The position numbers and the translations under genes are program-made. Of a stretch of 64,000 nucleotides of DNA, positions 34,298 through 43,302 are shown piece after piece. Source of the DNA: CAZJDV01 sp964544865 (GTDB taxonomy: Bacteria > Chloroflexota > Dehalococcoidia > Lucifugimonadales > CAJWER01); contig CAZJDV010000002.1 in assembly GCA_964544865.1 (NCBI GenBank), forward strand, positions 20,050 to 84,049, written 5' to 3'. Under the pieces are notes generated by a model, which saw only the letters and a list, made by a program, of their open reading frames with translations, had not been told where the DNA came from and did not search any database. Numbering within the stretch: the stretch's first letter is position 1; every line of letters starts with the position of its first letter.

Positions 34298-35650
34298 ATG
34301 AGACAGCCAGCCGCCAGCTACGACCGGTATGAGCGAGACCAAGCGACGTTTGAGCGGCGCCTCTCGCCAAACGAGCCCGCGTGGCTCCGTGACCTGCGCA
34401 GGCGCGGCCTCGAAGCGTTCAGCGCATTGGGGTTTCCCACGGGCACGCGCGGCAACGAGAGGTGGAAATACACTAACGTCGGCCCGCTCGCCAGGACCAC
34501 ATTCGGGTACGCCTCTGCCCTCAATAGCAGCGGCGTGAACGAGTCGATCATTCGAGACATCGCACCCTGGCACGAGGACTGGTCCCGGCTGGTCTTCATC
34601 GACGGCGCATTCTCCCCTGCCCTGTCCTCGCATCAGACCGGCGGCAAGAGTATACACGTCGCCAACCTGCCCGATGCCGCGTCTCGCAACGGCGTCGCTC
34701 CGGAAGAGCATCTGGGTCAGTATGCGGACGTGGGGGAAGACGGCTTTACGGCCCTCAACACCGCGTTCATGCAGGATGGCGCGTTCGTCAATGTGCCGGA
34801 CGAAACCTCGTCGGGCGCTCCGCTCCATCTGCTGTTCGTGTCCACGGGCCGAGACGCCCCGACCGTCTCCCATCCAAGGTCCCTGATCGTCGTAGGCCGC
34901 AATAGTAGATTGACCATTCTGGAGAGCTACGTCGGCCTGCCGGGCGCGAGCTATTTCACCAATGCCGTGGCCGAGATCGTGGGCAAGGAAGGCTCCGAGA
35001 TCGAGCACCTCCGCTACATGATGGAGAGCCCGTCGGCCTTCCACATCGGCGCCACCCGGGTCACCCTGGAGCGCGACAGCAGCTACGTCTCCACCAGCAT
35101 GGCGAAGGGAGCCCGGATCGCGAGGAACGATCTGCGCGTCCTACTCGACGCGCCGGGCAGCTCGTGCGACCTCAAGGGGCTCTACTTTACGTCAGGGTCC
35201 CAGCACATCGACAACCATATCGACATCGACCACGCCAAGCCCAACTCGTCGAGCAACCAGCTATTCAAAGGCATCCTGGCCGGCAGGTCGCGAGCGGTCT
35301 TCAGCGGCAGGGTACTGGTGCGCAAGGACGCGCAGAAGACCTTCGCGCGGCAGTCCGACAAGAACCTGCTGCTGTCCCAGCGCGCGCGGATCAACACCAA
35401 GCCCAGCCTGGAGATCTTCGCGGACGACGTCCAGTGCTTCCACGGGGCGACGGCCGGCGCAGTCGCGGAGGAGGCGCTGTTCTACATGAGGAGCCGGGGG
35501 CTAGACGAAGATACCGCCCGAAGGCTCCTGATCGCCGGGTTCGCCGGCGAGATCATCGACTCCATCCGGCTTGGTCCGCTGAGAGAGCACATGGAGCGCA
35601 TGTTCTCAGGGGACGCATTCGAGATCGGCGCCCTAGCCGCCGCATCGTAG
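34298..35650 (+). CDS. sufD: Fe-S cluster assembly protein SufD
   Basis: Partner of SufB in the SufBC2D scaffold, 450 residues. Conserved blocks: NERWKYTNVGPL near the N-terminus, GSSCDLKGLYFTSGSQHIDN and IDIDHAKPNSSSNQLFKGIL followed by AGRSRAVFSGRVLV, then CFHGATAGAVAEEALFYMRS with the conserved Cys-His, and AGFAGEIIDSI. Normal length for the family. Confidence 0.94.
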   Translation: MRQPAASYDRYERDQATFERRLSPNEPAWLRDLRRRGLEAFSALGFPTGTRGNERWKYTNVGPLARTTFGYASALNSSGVNESIIRDIAPWHEDWSRLVFIDGAFSPALSSHQTGGKSIHVANLPDAASRNGVAPEEHLGQYADVGEDGFTALNTAFMQDGAFVNVPDETSSGAPLHLLFVSTGRDAPTVSHPRSLIVVGRNSRLTILESYVGLPGASYFTNAVAEIVGKEGSEIEHLRYMMESPSAFHIGATRVTLERDSSYVSTSMAKGARIARNDLRVLLDAPGSSCDLKGLYFTSGSQHIDNHIDIDHAKPNSSSNQLFKGILAGRSRAVFSGRVLVRKDAQKTFARQSDKNLLLSQRARINTKPSLEIFADDVQCFHGATAGAVAEEALFYMRSRGLDEDTARRLLIAGFAGEIIDSIRLGPLREHMERMFSGDAFEIGALAAAS

Positions 35651-35765
35651 ATAATGCAGTTGACGCGTGAGACCGAGGGACGCAGACGCCCGGTGCCGTG
35701 AGCGCACTTGTTGAACTTGACCGAGGCTGGGTCTTGCAGACTATCCGCGGCCGCTGAGGAGGACC

Positions 35766-36224
35766 ATGTCGGAGCTCGAAGAACTGTACCAAGAAGTGAT
35801 AATGGAGCACAACCGGAGGCCCCGCAACTTCCAAGAGCTCAAGGACAGCAACCGGTCCGCGGAGGGGTTCAACCCCTTCTGCGGCGACGCCATCACCCTG
35901 TACCTGAAACTGGAGGGCGAGAGGATCACCGACATGGGCTTCCAGGGATCGGGATGCGCCATATCGAGGGCGTCCGCGTCGCTGATGACCGAGACCGTCA
36001 AGGGAAAAAGCACCGAGGAGATCCAGCGTATCTTCAACGCCTTTCACAACATGCTTACGCGGGGCGACAAGGTAGAGATGGAATCGGAGGACGACGTGCT
36101 CGGTGACCTGGAGGCGCTGGCCGGAGTGTCGGAGTTCCCGACCCGTGTGAAGTGCGCCACGCTCTCCTGGCACGCGCTGCAGGCAGCGCTGAAAGGGCAA
36201 GAGGAGACGGTCAAGACGGAGTGA
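35766..36224 (+). CDS. sufU: SufU-type Fe-S scaffold/sulfur-transfer protein, copy 1
   Basis: IscU/NifU-N-fold protein of the SufU type, 152 residues, a zinc-binding sulfur acceptor for SufS. The three cysteines are in NPFCGDAITLYLKL, GSGCAISRASASLM and RVKCATLSWHAL, with the Asp after the first Cys. An insertion of about 20 residues between Cys 2 and Cys 3 marks SufU rather than IscU. ATG 35766 has GGAGGA at 35757-35762. A 115-base gap separates it from sufD. It shares only the family core with the second copy at 38337. Confidence 0.9.
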   Translation: MSELEELYQEVIMEHNRRPRNFQELKDSNRSAEGFNPFCGDAITLYLKLEGERITDMGFQGSGCAISRASASLMTETVKGKSTEEIQRIFNAFHNMLTRGDKVEMESEDDVLGDLEALAGVSEFPTRVKCATLSWHALQAALKGQEETVKTE

Positions 36225-36251
36225 GTCGCATAACCCCTGGGAGGAGCGCTC

Positions 36252-36719
36252 ATGCACATTCCAATGCAGGTTGATTACGGGGTCCGGGCACTGGTAGACC
36301 TGGCGGTCCACGATGGAGAGGGGCCGGTTCGGGCCTCGGACATCGCCGAGCGCCAGCACATCCCAGAGCCGTACCTGGCGCGCGTGCTGCACGCCCTGCG
36401 CAGGCAGGGCCTCACGCACAGTCAGCGCGGCCCTCTCGGGGGGCACTCCCTGACCGTCGATCCCTCGCGGATCAGCATGGGAATGGTAATGCGCCACCTC
36501 GGCGGTCCCAAGACACTGGTGAGCTGCCTGGACGACCAGGGCCGGTGCGTACAGTCGGCCGATTGCGGACAGCGCAGCGTCTGGCTGGAGGTCGAAGAGG
36601 CCATCCAGAATGTGCTCGATTCGACCAGCATAGCCGACCTCGTCGAACGCGCCCGAGATGAGGGCGATGGCAGCGAGGCGCGTCCGGGTGGCCGGAAGCT
36701 GGCTGCGCTAGCAAACTGA
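36252..36719 (+). CDS. Rrf2-family regulator with cysteines
   Basis: Winged-helix Rrf2-family transcription regulator, 155 residues. YGVRALVDLAV, then ASDIAERQHIPEPYLARVLH is the recognition helix region and GGHSL the wing. The cysteines in LVSCLDDQGRCVQSADCGQR give the three-Cys pattern used by IscR/NsrR-type members for a [2Fe-2S] or [4Fe-4S] cluster. Inside the suf operon, it probably senses Fe-S status and represses the operon. GGAGG sits 8 bases before the ATG. Confidence 0.9.
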   Translation: MHIPMQVDYGVRALVDLAVHDGEGPVRASDIAERQHIPEPYLARVLHALRRQGLTHSQRGPLGGHSLTVDPSRISMGMVMRHLGGPKTLVSCLDDQGRCVQSADCGQRSVWLEVEEAIQNVLDSTSIADLVERARDEGDGSEARPGGRKLAALAN

Positions 36720-36735
36720 AAGCGCGAGGTGGGTA

Positions 36736-37080
36736 TTGGGATTCGTCACCGTAGGCACGATCGACGATGTCCCGCCAGGGACCGTCAAGGTATATGAGAT
36801 CGGGAACCGGGAGATAGCGGTCTGCAACACGAGCGGTAAGATTTACGCAATCGACAATGTGTGCATCCATGACGAAGGCTCGCTGGACCAGGGGGTGCTG
36901 ATCGGCTGCGAGGTGGAGTGTCCGCGTCACGGCGCCAGGTTCGACGTGAGGAACGGCGAGGTGTCGGTGGGGCCGGCCTATCTGCCGGTAGACACATTCA
37001 CCGTCCGTGTCGAAGGAGACGAGATACAGGTCGACGTAAAGCCCAGCCCTCGCAGACAGGGAATCGAAGGTCAGTACTAA
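36736..37080 (+). CDS. Rieske [2Fe-2S] ferredoxin
   Basis: A 114-residue soluble Rieske protein of the dioxygenase-ferredoxin type. Both ligand boxes are present: CIHDEGSLDQG (C-x-H) and CPRHGARFDVRNGE (C-x-x-H). It has no signal peptide or membrane segment. The start is TTG 36736, 16 bases after the Rrf2 stop. Such ferredoxins occur in SUF operons of several phyla and may donate electrons during cluster assembly. Confidence 0.9.
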   Translation: MGFVTVGTIDDVPPGTVKVYEIGNREIAVCNTSGKIYAIDNVCIHDEGSLDQGVLIGCEVECPRHGARFDVRNGEVSVGPAYLPVDTFTVRVEGDEIQVDVKPSPRRQGIEGQY

Positions 37081-37090
37081 GGACGGCACT

Positions 37091-38350
37091 ATGGTCGCAT
37101 CAAGAAAACAGCAGGCTCTGAATGTCGCCAGGATCCGGGAAGACTTCCCTGTCCTGTCCAGAGAGGTATACGGCAAGCCTCTGGTGTATCTGGACAACGC
37201 CGCCACCTCTCAGAAGCCGCGCAGCGTGATTCAGGCGCTGGTCGATTACTACGAGGGGTACAACTCCAACGTCCACAGGGGAGTCCATGCGCTTTCCATG
37301 GAGGCCACTGACCGGTACGAGGAAGCCCGACAGAAGGTGGCCCGATTTATCAACGCCGGCTCGCCCGAAGAGATCATCTGGACCCGGAACACCACCGAGG
37401 CGATCAACCTGGTGTCCCACTCCTGGGCAAAGGACAATATCAAGTCCGGTGACGAGATCGTCCTCACGGTGATGGAGCACCACAGCAACCTGGTCCCCTG
37501 GCAGAGGGTGGCGATGGACCAAGGCGCCAAACTGAGGTTCCTGCCCATGGGCGAGGACGGCAAGCTGGACCTGGGGGACGTCGACTCAATCATCACCGAG
37601 CGCACGAGGCTCGTCTCCATCGTTCACGCGTCGAACTCCCTGGGCACGATCAATCCCGCCAAGGAGCTCGCGTCGAAGGCCCGCGCGGTGGGGGCCGCGG
37701 TATTTCTCGATGGGGCTCAGAGCGTCCCTCACATGCCGGTGGACGTCCAGGACCTGGACTGCGATTTCATGGCTTTCTCCGGACACAAGATGCTTGGGCC
37801 GACGGGAATCGGGGCGCTCTATGTCCGGCGCGAGGTGCTGGAGGAGATGGAACCGTTCCTGACCGGCGGGGAGATGGTGCTGGAGGTGACGCTGGACAGG
37901 GCAAGTTGGAACGAGTTGCCCATGCGGTTCGAGGCGGGCACCCCGAACATCGCGGACGCCATCGGCCTGGGCGCCGCCGTCGACTATCTCGATTCCATCG
38001 GAATGGAGAACGTGCGCCGGCACGAGATGCAGATCACCGAGTACGCCCTGTCCTGTTTTAGTGAGATCGAGGAGATAGGCGTATTCGGAACCACGGACCT
38101 CCAGAGCAGGGGCGGCGTGATCTCGTTCCACTCCTCCGACGTGCACCCTCACGACCTGGGCACGTTCCTGGACCGGCAAGGCGTCGCCGTCCGCACGGGG
38201 CACCACTGCACGATGCCGATGATGCGCATTTTGGGCGTGCCGGCGACCGCCCGGGCAAGCCTCTACCTGTACAACACCGAGGGTGAGATCGACGTACTTG
38301 TTGACTCGGTCAAAGGGGCCCTGAGATACTTTGGGCATGGAGCTCAGTGA
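37091..38350 (+). CDS. sufS: Cysteine desulfurase SufS
   Basis: PLP-dependent group II cysteine desulfurase, 419 residues, mobilising sulfur from cysteine as a persulfide. TRNTTEAINLVSHSW, then VMEHHSNLVPWQ with the PLP-stacking His, FLDGAQSVPHMPVD, the PLP lysine in DFMAFSGHKMLGPTGIGALY, and the catalytic Cys in VRTGHHCTMPMMRI. ATG 37091 starts 10 bases after the Rieske gene. The second SufU gene overlaps its end. Confidence 0.95.
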   Translation: MVASRKQQALNVARIREDFPVLSREVYGKPLVYLDNAATSQKPRSVIQALVDYYEGYNSNVHRGVHALSMEATDRYEEARQKVARFINAGSPEEIIWTRNTTEAINLVSHSWAKDNIKSGDEIVLTVMEHHSNLVPWQRVAMDQGAKLRFLPMGEDGKLDLGDVDSIITERTRLVSIVHASNSLGTINPAKELASKARAVGAAVFLDGAQSVPHMPVDVQDLDCDFMAFSGHKMLGPTGIGALYVRREVLEEMEPFLTGGEMVLEVTLDRASWNELPMRFEAGTPNIADAIGLGAAVDYLDSIGMENVRRHEMQITEYALSCFSEIEEIGVFGTTDLQSRGGVISFHSSDVHPHDLGTFLDRQGVAVRTGHHCTMPMMRILGVPATARASLYLYNTEGEIDVLVDSVKGALRYFGHGAQ

Positions 38351-38801
38351 CCTCGACGATCTCTACCGCGACGCCATCCTCGACCACTGCCGGCATCCGC
38401 GCAATAGCGCGACGCTTGGAGACCCTGACGCAACGGCGCGGGCCGTCAACCCTTTCTGCGGCGACGAAGTGGACGTCCAACTCGTCTTTGAGAACGGCTT
38501 TCTCGCAGACATAGGCATTCAGTCTTCCGGGTGCTCCATCAACCAGGCGGCTTCGTCCATGCTATCGGAGGCCCTCGGCGGCAAGACCCTCGACGGTGCG
38601 AAGTCTCTGGCGGTGCTTTTCAGGCGCATGATGGGCGGTGACGTACTCACGGAGGAAGAATTCGGTTCTCTGGGAGACCTCCGCGCCCTAGCCGGCGTTC
38701 TGCAATTCCCCGTGCGGATAAAGTGCGCGCTCCTATCCTGGTCCGCCCTCGAAGAGGCCGTCGAGATGATTCGGACCCGGCAGGTCAGTCCAGAAGCGTA
38801 G
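38337..38801 (+). CDS. sufU: SufU-type Fe-S scaffold/sulfur-transfer protein, copy 2
   Basis: Second SufU-like protein of the operon, 154 residues. Cysteines in NPFCGDEVDVQL, SSGCSINQAASSML and RIKCALLSWSAL, with the SufU insertion. It begins inside the last codons of sufS (14-base overlap from ATG 38337), the arrangement expected for the dedicated SufS partner; copy 1 lies upstream of the regulator. The two copies differ across most of the chain, so this is an old duplication. Confidence 0.9.
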   Translation: MELSDLDDLYRDAILDHCRHPRNSATLGDPDATARAVNPFCGDEVDVQLVFENGFLADIGIQSSGCSINQAASSMLSEALGGKTLDGAKSLAVLFRRMMGGDVLTEEEFGSLGDLRALAGVLQFPVRIKCALLSWSALEEAVEMIRTRQVSPEA

Positions 38802-38867
38802 GCATGTGGCGAAAGGGCCAGTACCTCGAGCTCGCCCCGTCCCGGGCGATGCAGGGACTGGATGGCG

Positions 38868-39473
38868 TCATTCGATGCCGCCGACCTTTTCCAGCAGCCC
38901 CATCCCGGGCACGGACAGCACCACGTAGGACGGCAAGCCGAGCTCGCTCCAGAACTGGAACGGCGGCACGTCGTTGGCGCCGGACACGAACAGCGTGATG
39001 ACCGTCCCGTGGGCGACCACGACCACGTCGCCGTCCCGGTATCGGTCGAGGACGACCTCCACAGCGGATGCGAATCTCTGCCCGGCCTCCACCGCGGTCT
39101 CGTCGCCCATTACAAGCTCCGCGGGTCTGGCGAACATGGAGCGGATCGCTTCGGCGAACTCCAGGGCGCCGAGAAACCCGACTCCGCTTCGCTCGTGCTC
39201 GTGCAGCCCTTCGTGGACCACGACCGGCACCCCCACGCTCCCGGCGATGACATCGGCGGTCTCGCGGGCTTTGGGCTCCCGGCTGGACACGATAACGCCT
39301 GGACGAAGAGGGCGTATCCGCTCTGCGAGCAGGCCGGCACGACGCCTGCCCTCCTCCGACAGGAGCCACCGGTCAGGGGGAAGCGCGGGAACGACCTGCG
39401 GCAGCGAATGCTTGACGAGAATCAGCTTTCTAATCGGAGACCGCCGGCCGCCGTTGGGAGGCCCATGCGTCAC
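38868..39473 (-). CDS. Histidine phosphatase family protein
   Basis: Phosphoglycerate-mutase-like phosphatase, 201 residues. The N-terminal catalytic motif reads LILVKHSLPQ, so the usual Arg-His-Gly is Lys-His-Ser; the nucleophilic His is kept. Other catalytic elements are SSREPKARETADVIA and VVVAHGTVITLF with the second His. The GTG start at 39473 overlaps the stop of the flippase-like gene as GTGA. The longer open frame beyond it is a shadow. Confidence 0.82.
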   Translation of the reverse strand: MTHGPPNGGRRSPIRKLILVKHSLPQVVPALPPDRWLLSEEGRRRAGLLAERIRPLRPGVIVSSREPKARETADVIAGSVGVPVVVHEGLHEHERSGVGFLGALEFAEAIRSMFARPAELVMGDETAVEAGQRFASAVEVVLDRYRDGDVVVVAHGTVITLFVSGANDVPPFQFWSELGLPSYVVLSVPGMGLLEKVGGIE

Positions 39474-40513
39474 GCTGACCGCCTCGCAGCCCCAAAGACC
39501 CACCCCGCCATGCTCCCCACCTTGCGGAAAGACCCGACACCTTCCCTGGGGAGGAATATCGCGGCGATGATCGTTGCCGGAAGAAAAAACACGACGTGGC
39601 AGATAACGGCGAAGCCGAATCCGTCGGCTTTGTCGATACCGAAAAACCCGAGGACATACACGATAGCAAACTCGAAGCTTCCCACCGCGCTGGGCGCGGC
39701 GGGAACCGCCGTGGCGAAAAATATCGTGCCCATTATTACCACGGTGGCCGCCAGGGGAGAGATCGGCAGATCCACCGCCAGGGCGATGATCCACGCCGTC
39801 ACACCGACCAGCATCCAATAGAGGATGCTGACCCCGAGGCAGACCAGCAGCCGCAGGCGCTCCCGCTCCAGATCCTTGACCGCCCCGGCGAAGGCGGCGA
39901 GGAATCGGTACCTGCCCACCAGAGCCAGCGATTCGCTCCAGACGAAGACCCTGACCACACCGATCGCCACGACGGTAAACGCGATCGCGCCCCAGACGAA
40001 TATGGTGAAGTTTTTCATCTCCGGGACGAGGAAGAAGGCCACCCCCAGTATCATGGTGCTGGCCACCACGTCGACGACCCGCTCCATTCCCAGGGTTGCG
40101 AGGGCCGTCGCGCCCCGCACGCCATCCCTCAACGTCAGGACGGCCAACTGGGTCATTTCGCTCGTGACCCTGAACGGCATCACGTTGCTCAGCCCGAGTC
40201 CCTCATGCTGCACGATGAAGAGCCGCGAGGCGGATATCTGATCGGTGGTGAACAGGACCTTCCACCGCACCGCCCTTAGCCATCCCGCGAACATGAAGAC
40301 AGCGAATGCGAGCCCCAGGAGTAGCGGGGACACGTCGGTGAGGTTCTCGGCGACCAGGCCCCAGTCGAGACCCCGTGTCGCCAACCACCCCAGCCCGCCA
40401 CTTACCGCGACGGCGGCGGGGATCCTGCCGACGCGCAGCAATGCCCGTCCCACCCTCACCGGTGTGCGAGCGTCGCCGGCCCGGCCCTCTTCCTTGTCCT
40501 GCCGCTGCGCCAT
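39470..40513 (-). CDS. Lysylphosphatidylglycerol synthase TM region/UPF0104 flippase-like membrane protein
   Basis: Integral membrane protein of the UPF0104/LPG-synthase-TM family, 347 residues, about eight transmembrane helices. Typical patterns: AGWLRAVRWKVLF (R-W motif), EGLGLSNVMPFRVTSEMTQL (conserved N-x-x-P-x-R around helix 3), and AVPAAPSAVGSFEFAIVYVL (P-x-x-x-G-x-x-E). The family moves or modifies lipids; substrate unknown. ATG 40513 is chosen over the open frame to 40603 because homology begins later. Confidence 0.82.
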   Translation of the reverse strand: MAQRQDKEEGRAGDARTPVRVGRALLRVGRIPAAVAVSGGLGWLATRGLDWGLVAENLTDVSPLLLGLAFAVFMFAGWLRAVRWKVLFTTDQISASRLFIVQHEGLGLSNVMPFRVTSEMTQLAVLTLRDGVRGATALATLGMERVVDVVASTMILGVAFFLVPEMKNFTIFVWGAIAFTVVAIGVVRVFVWSESLALVGRYRFLAAFAGAVKDLERERLRLLVCLGVSILYWMLVGVTAWIIALAVDLPISPLAATVVIMGTIFFATAVPAAPSAVGSFEFAIVYVLGFFGIDKADGFGFAVICHVVFFLPATIIAAIFLPREGVGSFRKVGSMAGWVFGAARRSA

Positions 40514-40569
40514 CCAGGTAGTATAATCTAGGCCACCTGCCACCACCACCGCCCACACGAGTGCAGAGC

Positions 40570-41400
40570 ATGCTGATCGACTGCCACACACATCTCGACC
40601 CATTCCCGGACAGCGAGGTGCGCAGCATCCTGGAGCGGGCCAAAAACGCCGGCGTGGGACTCGTGATTACCGCGGGGACCACACTGGACACGTCCGCCCG
40701 CGCTGTCGAGCTGTCCGCCTCGTTCCCCGGCTTGTTCGCGGGGGTGGGCATTCATCCCATGGACCTGCACGGACCCGTGGACGAAAACACATATGCCCGC
40801 CTTTTCGAGCTGGCGGCCTCAACCGAAAAGGTCCTGGTCATCAGCGAGGTCGGACTGGACTTCATGGAGGGCACGCCGGACCAGGCCGTCCAGTACCAGG
40901 CGTTCCGGGAGCAGATTCGTCTCGCCCGCGAGCTGGACCTGCCAATCGTGTTTCACAGCCGCGAGGCGCACCCGGACACTCTTCGTGTGTTGCGCGAGGA
41001 GCGGGGATACGATGTCGGCGGTATCATGCACTATTTCCAGGCAGACCTGGAGACGGCGCGACAGGCTATCGACCTGGGGTTCCACATCTCGCTGGCTAGG
41101 CCGCTCCTGAGACTGCCGGCTCTCCAGAAGGTGGCGGCCGCATTGCCTCTGAGCAGCATCGTGCTCGAGACCGACGCGACGCCTCAGCCTTTCAAGTCCA
41201 AGCGAGCGAACTGGACCGAGCCACGCCATGTCCGCGACGTGGCAGGCGTGCTCGCGAAACTGCAAAAGCGGCCCGTAGAGGAGATCGCGGCTGTCACCAG
41301 CCGCAATGTCCTTGGGATATTGAATAAGCGAGGCGGGGCGATCGCCCAGAGTCTGGCGTCACCCGACAAGAGGAATGACGAAGAGCTGGGGAAGCAGTAG
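40570..41400 (+). CDS. TatD-family metal-dependent hydrolase
   Basis: TIM-barrel deoxyribonuclease-like hydrolase, 276 residues. Metal ligands in MLIDCHTHLDPF (HxH), the Glu in VISEVGLDFM, IVFHSREAH and MHYFQAD (His ligands), and VLETDATPQPF, where the usual ETDAP reads ETDAT. Divergent from the flippase-like gene; TATAAT at 40522-40527 may be a -10 box but has no clear -35. GTG 40561 is an alternative start. Its last 42 bases overlap the 3' end of the YIP1 gene on the other strand. Confidence 0.85.
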   Translation: MLIDCHTHLDPFPDSEVRSILERAKNAGVGLVITAGTTLDTSARAVELSASFPGLFAGVGIHPMDLHGPVDENTYARLFELAASTEKVLVISEVGLDFMEGTPDQAVQYQAFREQIRLARELDLPIVFHSREAHPDTLRVLREERGYDVGGIMHYFQADLETARQAIDLGFHISLARPLLRLPALQKVAAALPLSSIVLETDATPQPFKSKRANWTEPRHVRDVAGVLAKLQKRPVEEIAAVTSRNVLGILNKRGGAIAQSLASPDKRNDEELGKQ

Positions 41401-41910
41401 CAGGAAGACGGCCCAGCCGAACACCGTGGACAGGGTGGCGGCGATCCAATCTGTCTGCTCGACCTCACGAACCGCAACCACGCCGGCGACCAGGATCCAG
41501 AGCAACCCGACGAAATATACGTAGCCGCCGATCTGAGGCACTCTCACGAACAGCATTAGCGCCCCGGGGCCGTAGCAAATACCGAGGGCGCGAAGGACCT
41601 GGTGGAAGCTGGCCTTTCCGTCGACGAACTTCCCGCCCAATATGTGGACGACGAGGGCCCAGAGTATCCAGCCCAGCATCAAGCTGATGATCACCAGCCA
41701 GAGGTTTATCAGCCTGTCGACAATGCTTGGCAGCTCCGGGTCTCTGGTCCCCTCGACGATCACGTTCATCAAGCCCAGGCCGAAAAACGTCGCCGCGAAA
41801 ATCACGACTCCCAGGGATTTCAAAATGACCTCGGGGCTCTCGGCGGCCTCGCGGTAGGTCTCCCTCCTCAGCAGCGCCGCACGTAGAGCCATTCGGAGCA
41901 TGTTTGCCAA
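41359..41910 (-). CDS. YIP1-family membrane protein
   Basis: A 183-residue protein with five predicted transmembrane helices after a short amphipathic N-terminus. The layout, with AALLRRETYREAAESPEVIL before the first helix and the polar motif ALGICYGPGALMLF in the middle, matches the YIP1/DUF1282-like family seen in many bacteria. Function unknown; it may help organise the membrane. It stands alone, convergent with tatD. Confidence 0.7.
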   Translation of the reverse strand: MANMLRMALRAALLRRETYREAAESPEVILKSLGVVIFAATFFGLGLMNVIVEGTRDPELPSIVDRLINLWLVIISLMLGWILWALVVHILGGKFVDGKASFHQVLRALGICYGPGALMLFVRVPQIGGYVYFVGLLWILVAGVVAVREVEQTDWIAATLSTVFGWAVFLLLLPQLFVIPLVG

Positions 41911-42018
41911 TGGTTAGTGCCTTTTGGTGGACAGGATATGGGGAACGGGGTAAAGGATACAAGGTATGGGCCATAGGGGTAAAGGGCCATGGTCTGTGCG
42001 CCGCTTACCCAGCCGGGT

Positions 42019-43302
42019 TTAGGGCCGCACCGCGCTGCCGTCCGCGCGGCGCACGGTGTCCCACGCCCCGCCGAAGGCCCGCTCCTTGAACGGGTACCTG
42101 GCGGCGAGTTTCTCATCGACGTCGATGCCGAGGCCAGGCCTGCCGCTGGGCCACATGTAGCCGTCCCGCACCTCCGGGCACCCCGGGAACACCTCCATCG
42201 TACGCTCGCCGAATCGCGCGTACTCCTGTATGCCGAAATTCCACGCGTTGAGGTCCAGCATCAGATTGGCGGCGTGCCCGATGGGCGAGGTATCCCCGGG
42301 GCCGTGCCATGCCGTCCGCACACCAAAGGTCTCGCAGAGCGCGGCCAGTTTCCGCGCCGGCGTCAGGCCGCCGAGCTGAGAGATGTGCACCCGGATGAAG
42401 TCGATCAGCCGGTCCTTTACCATCGGCACTATCTCGTGGGGATTGTTGTAGAGTTCGCCCATCGCCAGCGGCGTGCTGGTCTGCCGGCGGACCATCCTGA
42501 AATACTCGTTGTCCTCGGGAGCAAACAGGTCCTCCAGGAAGAACAGCTTGAACCGCTCCACCTCCTTGGCGAAACCAACGCCGAGGATGGGCGGGACGCG
42601 CTCGTGAACGTCGTGCAGGAGCTCGACCTCCCAGCCGACGCTGGACCTTATGTACTCAAAGAGGCCAAGCGCGGAGCGTATGTACGGCCTGGGCTCGAAT
42701 ATGCCACCGGGGTGGGCGAAGAGCGTGTTCGCGTCCCGCCTTGTGACACGGTCCGTGACAACCACCGGGCCGGAGTCGGGCGCAGCCGCTCTGGTCACTC
42801 CGGCGCTACCGCCGTATGTCGCATACCCAGGCGTCGCCACCTGGACCCGAATGTGGTGATAGCCCTGTTCTATCAGCGCCCGCACGCTGTCCTCGACGGC
42901 CTTCGGCTCCGGTCCGCTCGCGTGGGAATAGACTGCGGCGGCGTCCCGCGCCTTGCCGCCGAACAGATCATACACCGGCATCGCCGCAAGCTTGCCCTTG
43001 ATGTCCCAGAGCGCCTCGTCGACGCCGCTCAGAGCGTTGTTGAGCACGGGGCCGTTCCGCCAATAGGACGACACGTAGCTGGCCTGCCAAATGTCTTCGA
43101 TGTCGGCTGCATCCTTCCCGATCAAAAACGGCCGCAGGTAGTCGTCCACGGCGGCCACCACCGCACTAGGCCTCTGGGTGAACGTCGCACAGCCCACGCC
43201 GTAGAGCTCGGGTTCGCTCGTCTCCACCTTGACGATCACCAGTCTTATGCCGTCGGGTTCCGTCAGTATGACGCGAACGTCGCGGATCTCAAGTTTGCTC
43301 AT
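42019..43302 (-). CDS. Enolase-superfamily protein, RspA/mannonate-dehydratase-like
   Basis: Mandelate-racemase/muconate-lactonising superfamily member of the RspA/ManD subgroup, 427 residues. The expected Mg2+ and catalytic residues are in VELLHDVHERVPP, KLFFLEDLFAPED, AMGELYNN and RTAWHGPGDTSPIG. The ending YMWPSGRPGLGIDVDEKLAA, then RYPF, is subgroup-typical. Family members dehydrate sugar acids such as D-mannonate or D-gluconate, and many RspA-like ones have low activity. Its ATG overlaps the alpha/beta hydrolase stop by 4 bases. Confidence 0.87.
   Translation of the reverse strand: MSKLEIRDVRVILTEPDGIRLVIVKVETSEPELYGVGCATFTQRPSAVVAAVDDYLRPFLIGKDAADIEDIWQASYVSSYWRNGPVLNNALSGVDEALWDIKGKLAAMPVYDLFGGKARDAAAVYSHASGPEPKAVEDSVRALIEQGYHHIRVQVATPGYATYGGSAGVTRAAAPDSGPVVVTDRVTRRDANTLFAHPGGIFEPRPYIRSALGLFEYIRSSVGWEVELLHDVHERVPPILGVGFAKEVERFKLFFLEDLFAPEDNEYFRMVRRQTSTPLAMGELYNNPHEIVPMVKDRLIDFIRVHISQLGGLTPARKLAALCETFGVRTAWHGPGDTSPIGHAANLMLDLNAWNFGIQEYARFGERTMEVFPGCPEVRDGYMWPSGRPGLGIDVDEKLAARYPFKERAFGGAWDTVRRADGSAVRP

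Noticed and set aside
40522..40527. TATAAT upstream of the TatD gene
   Set aside because: No -35 box at usable distance; kept only as a remark in the TatD entry.
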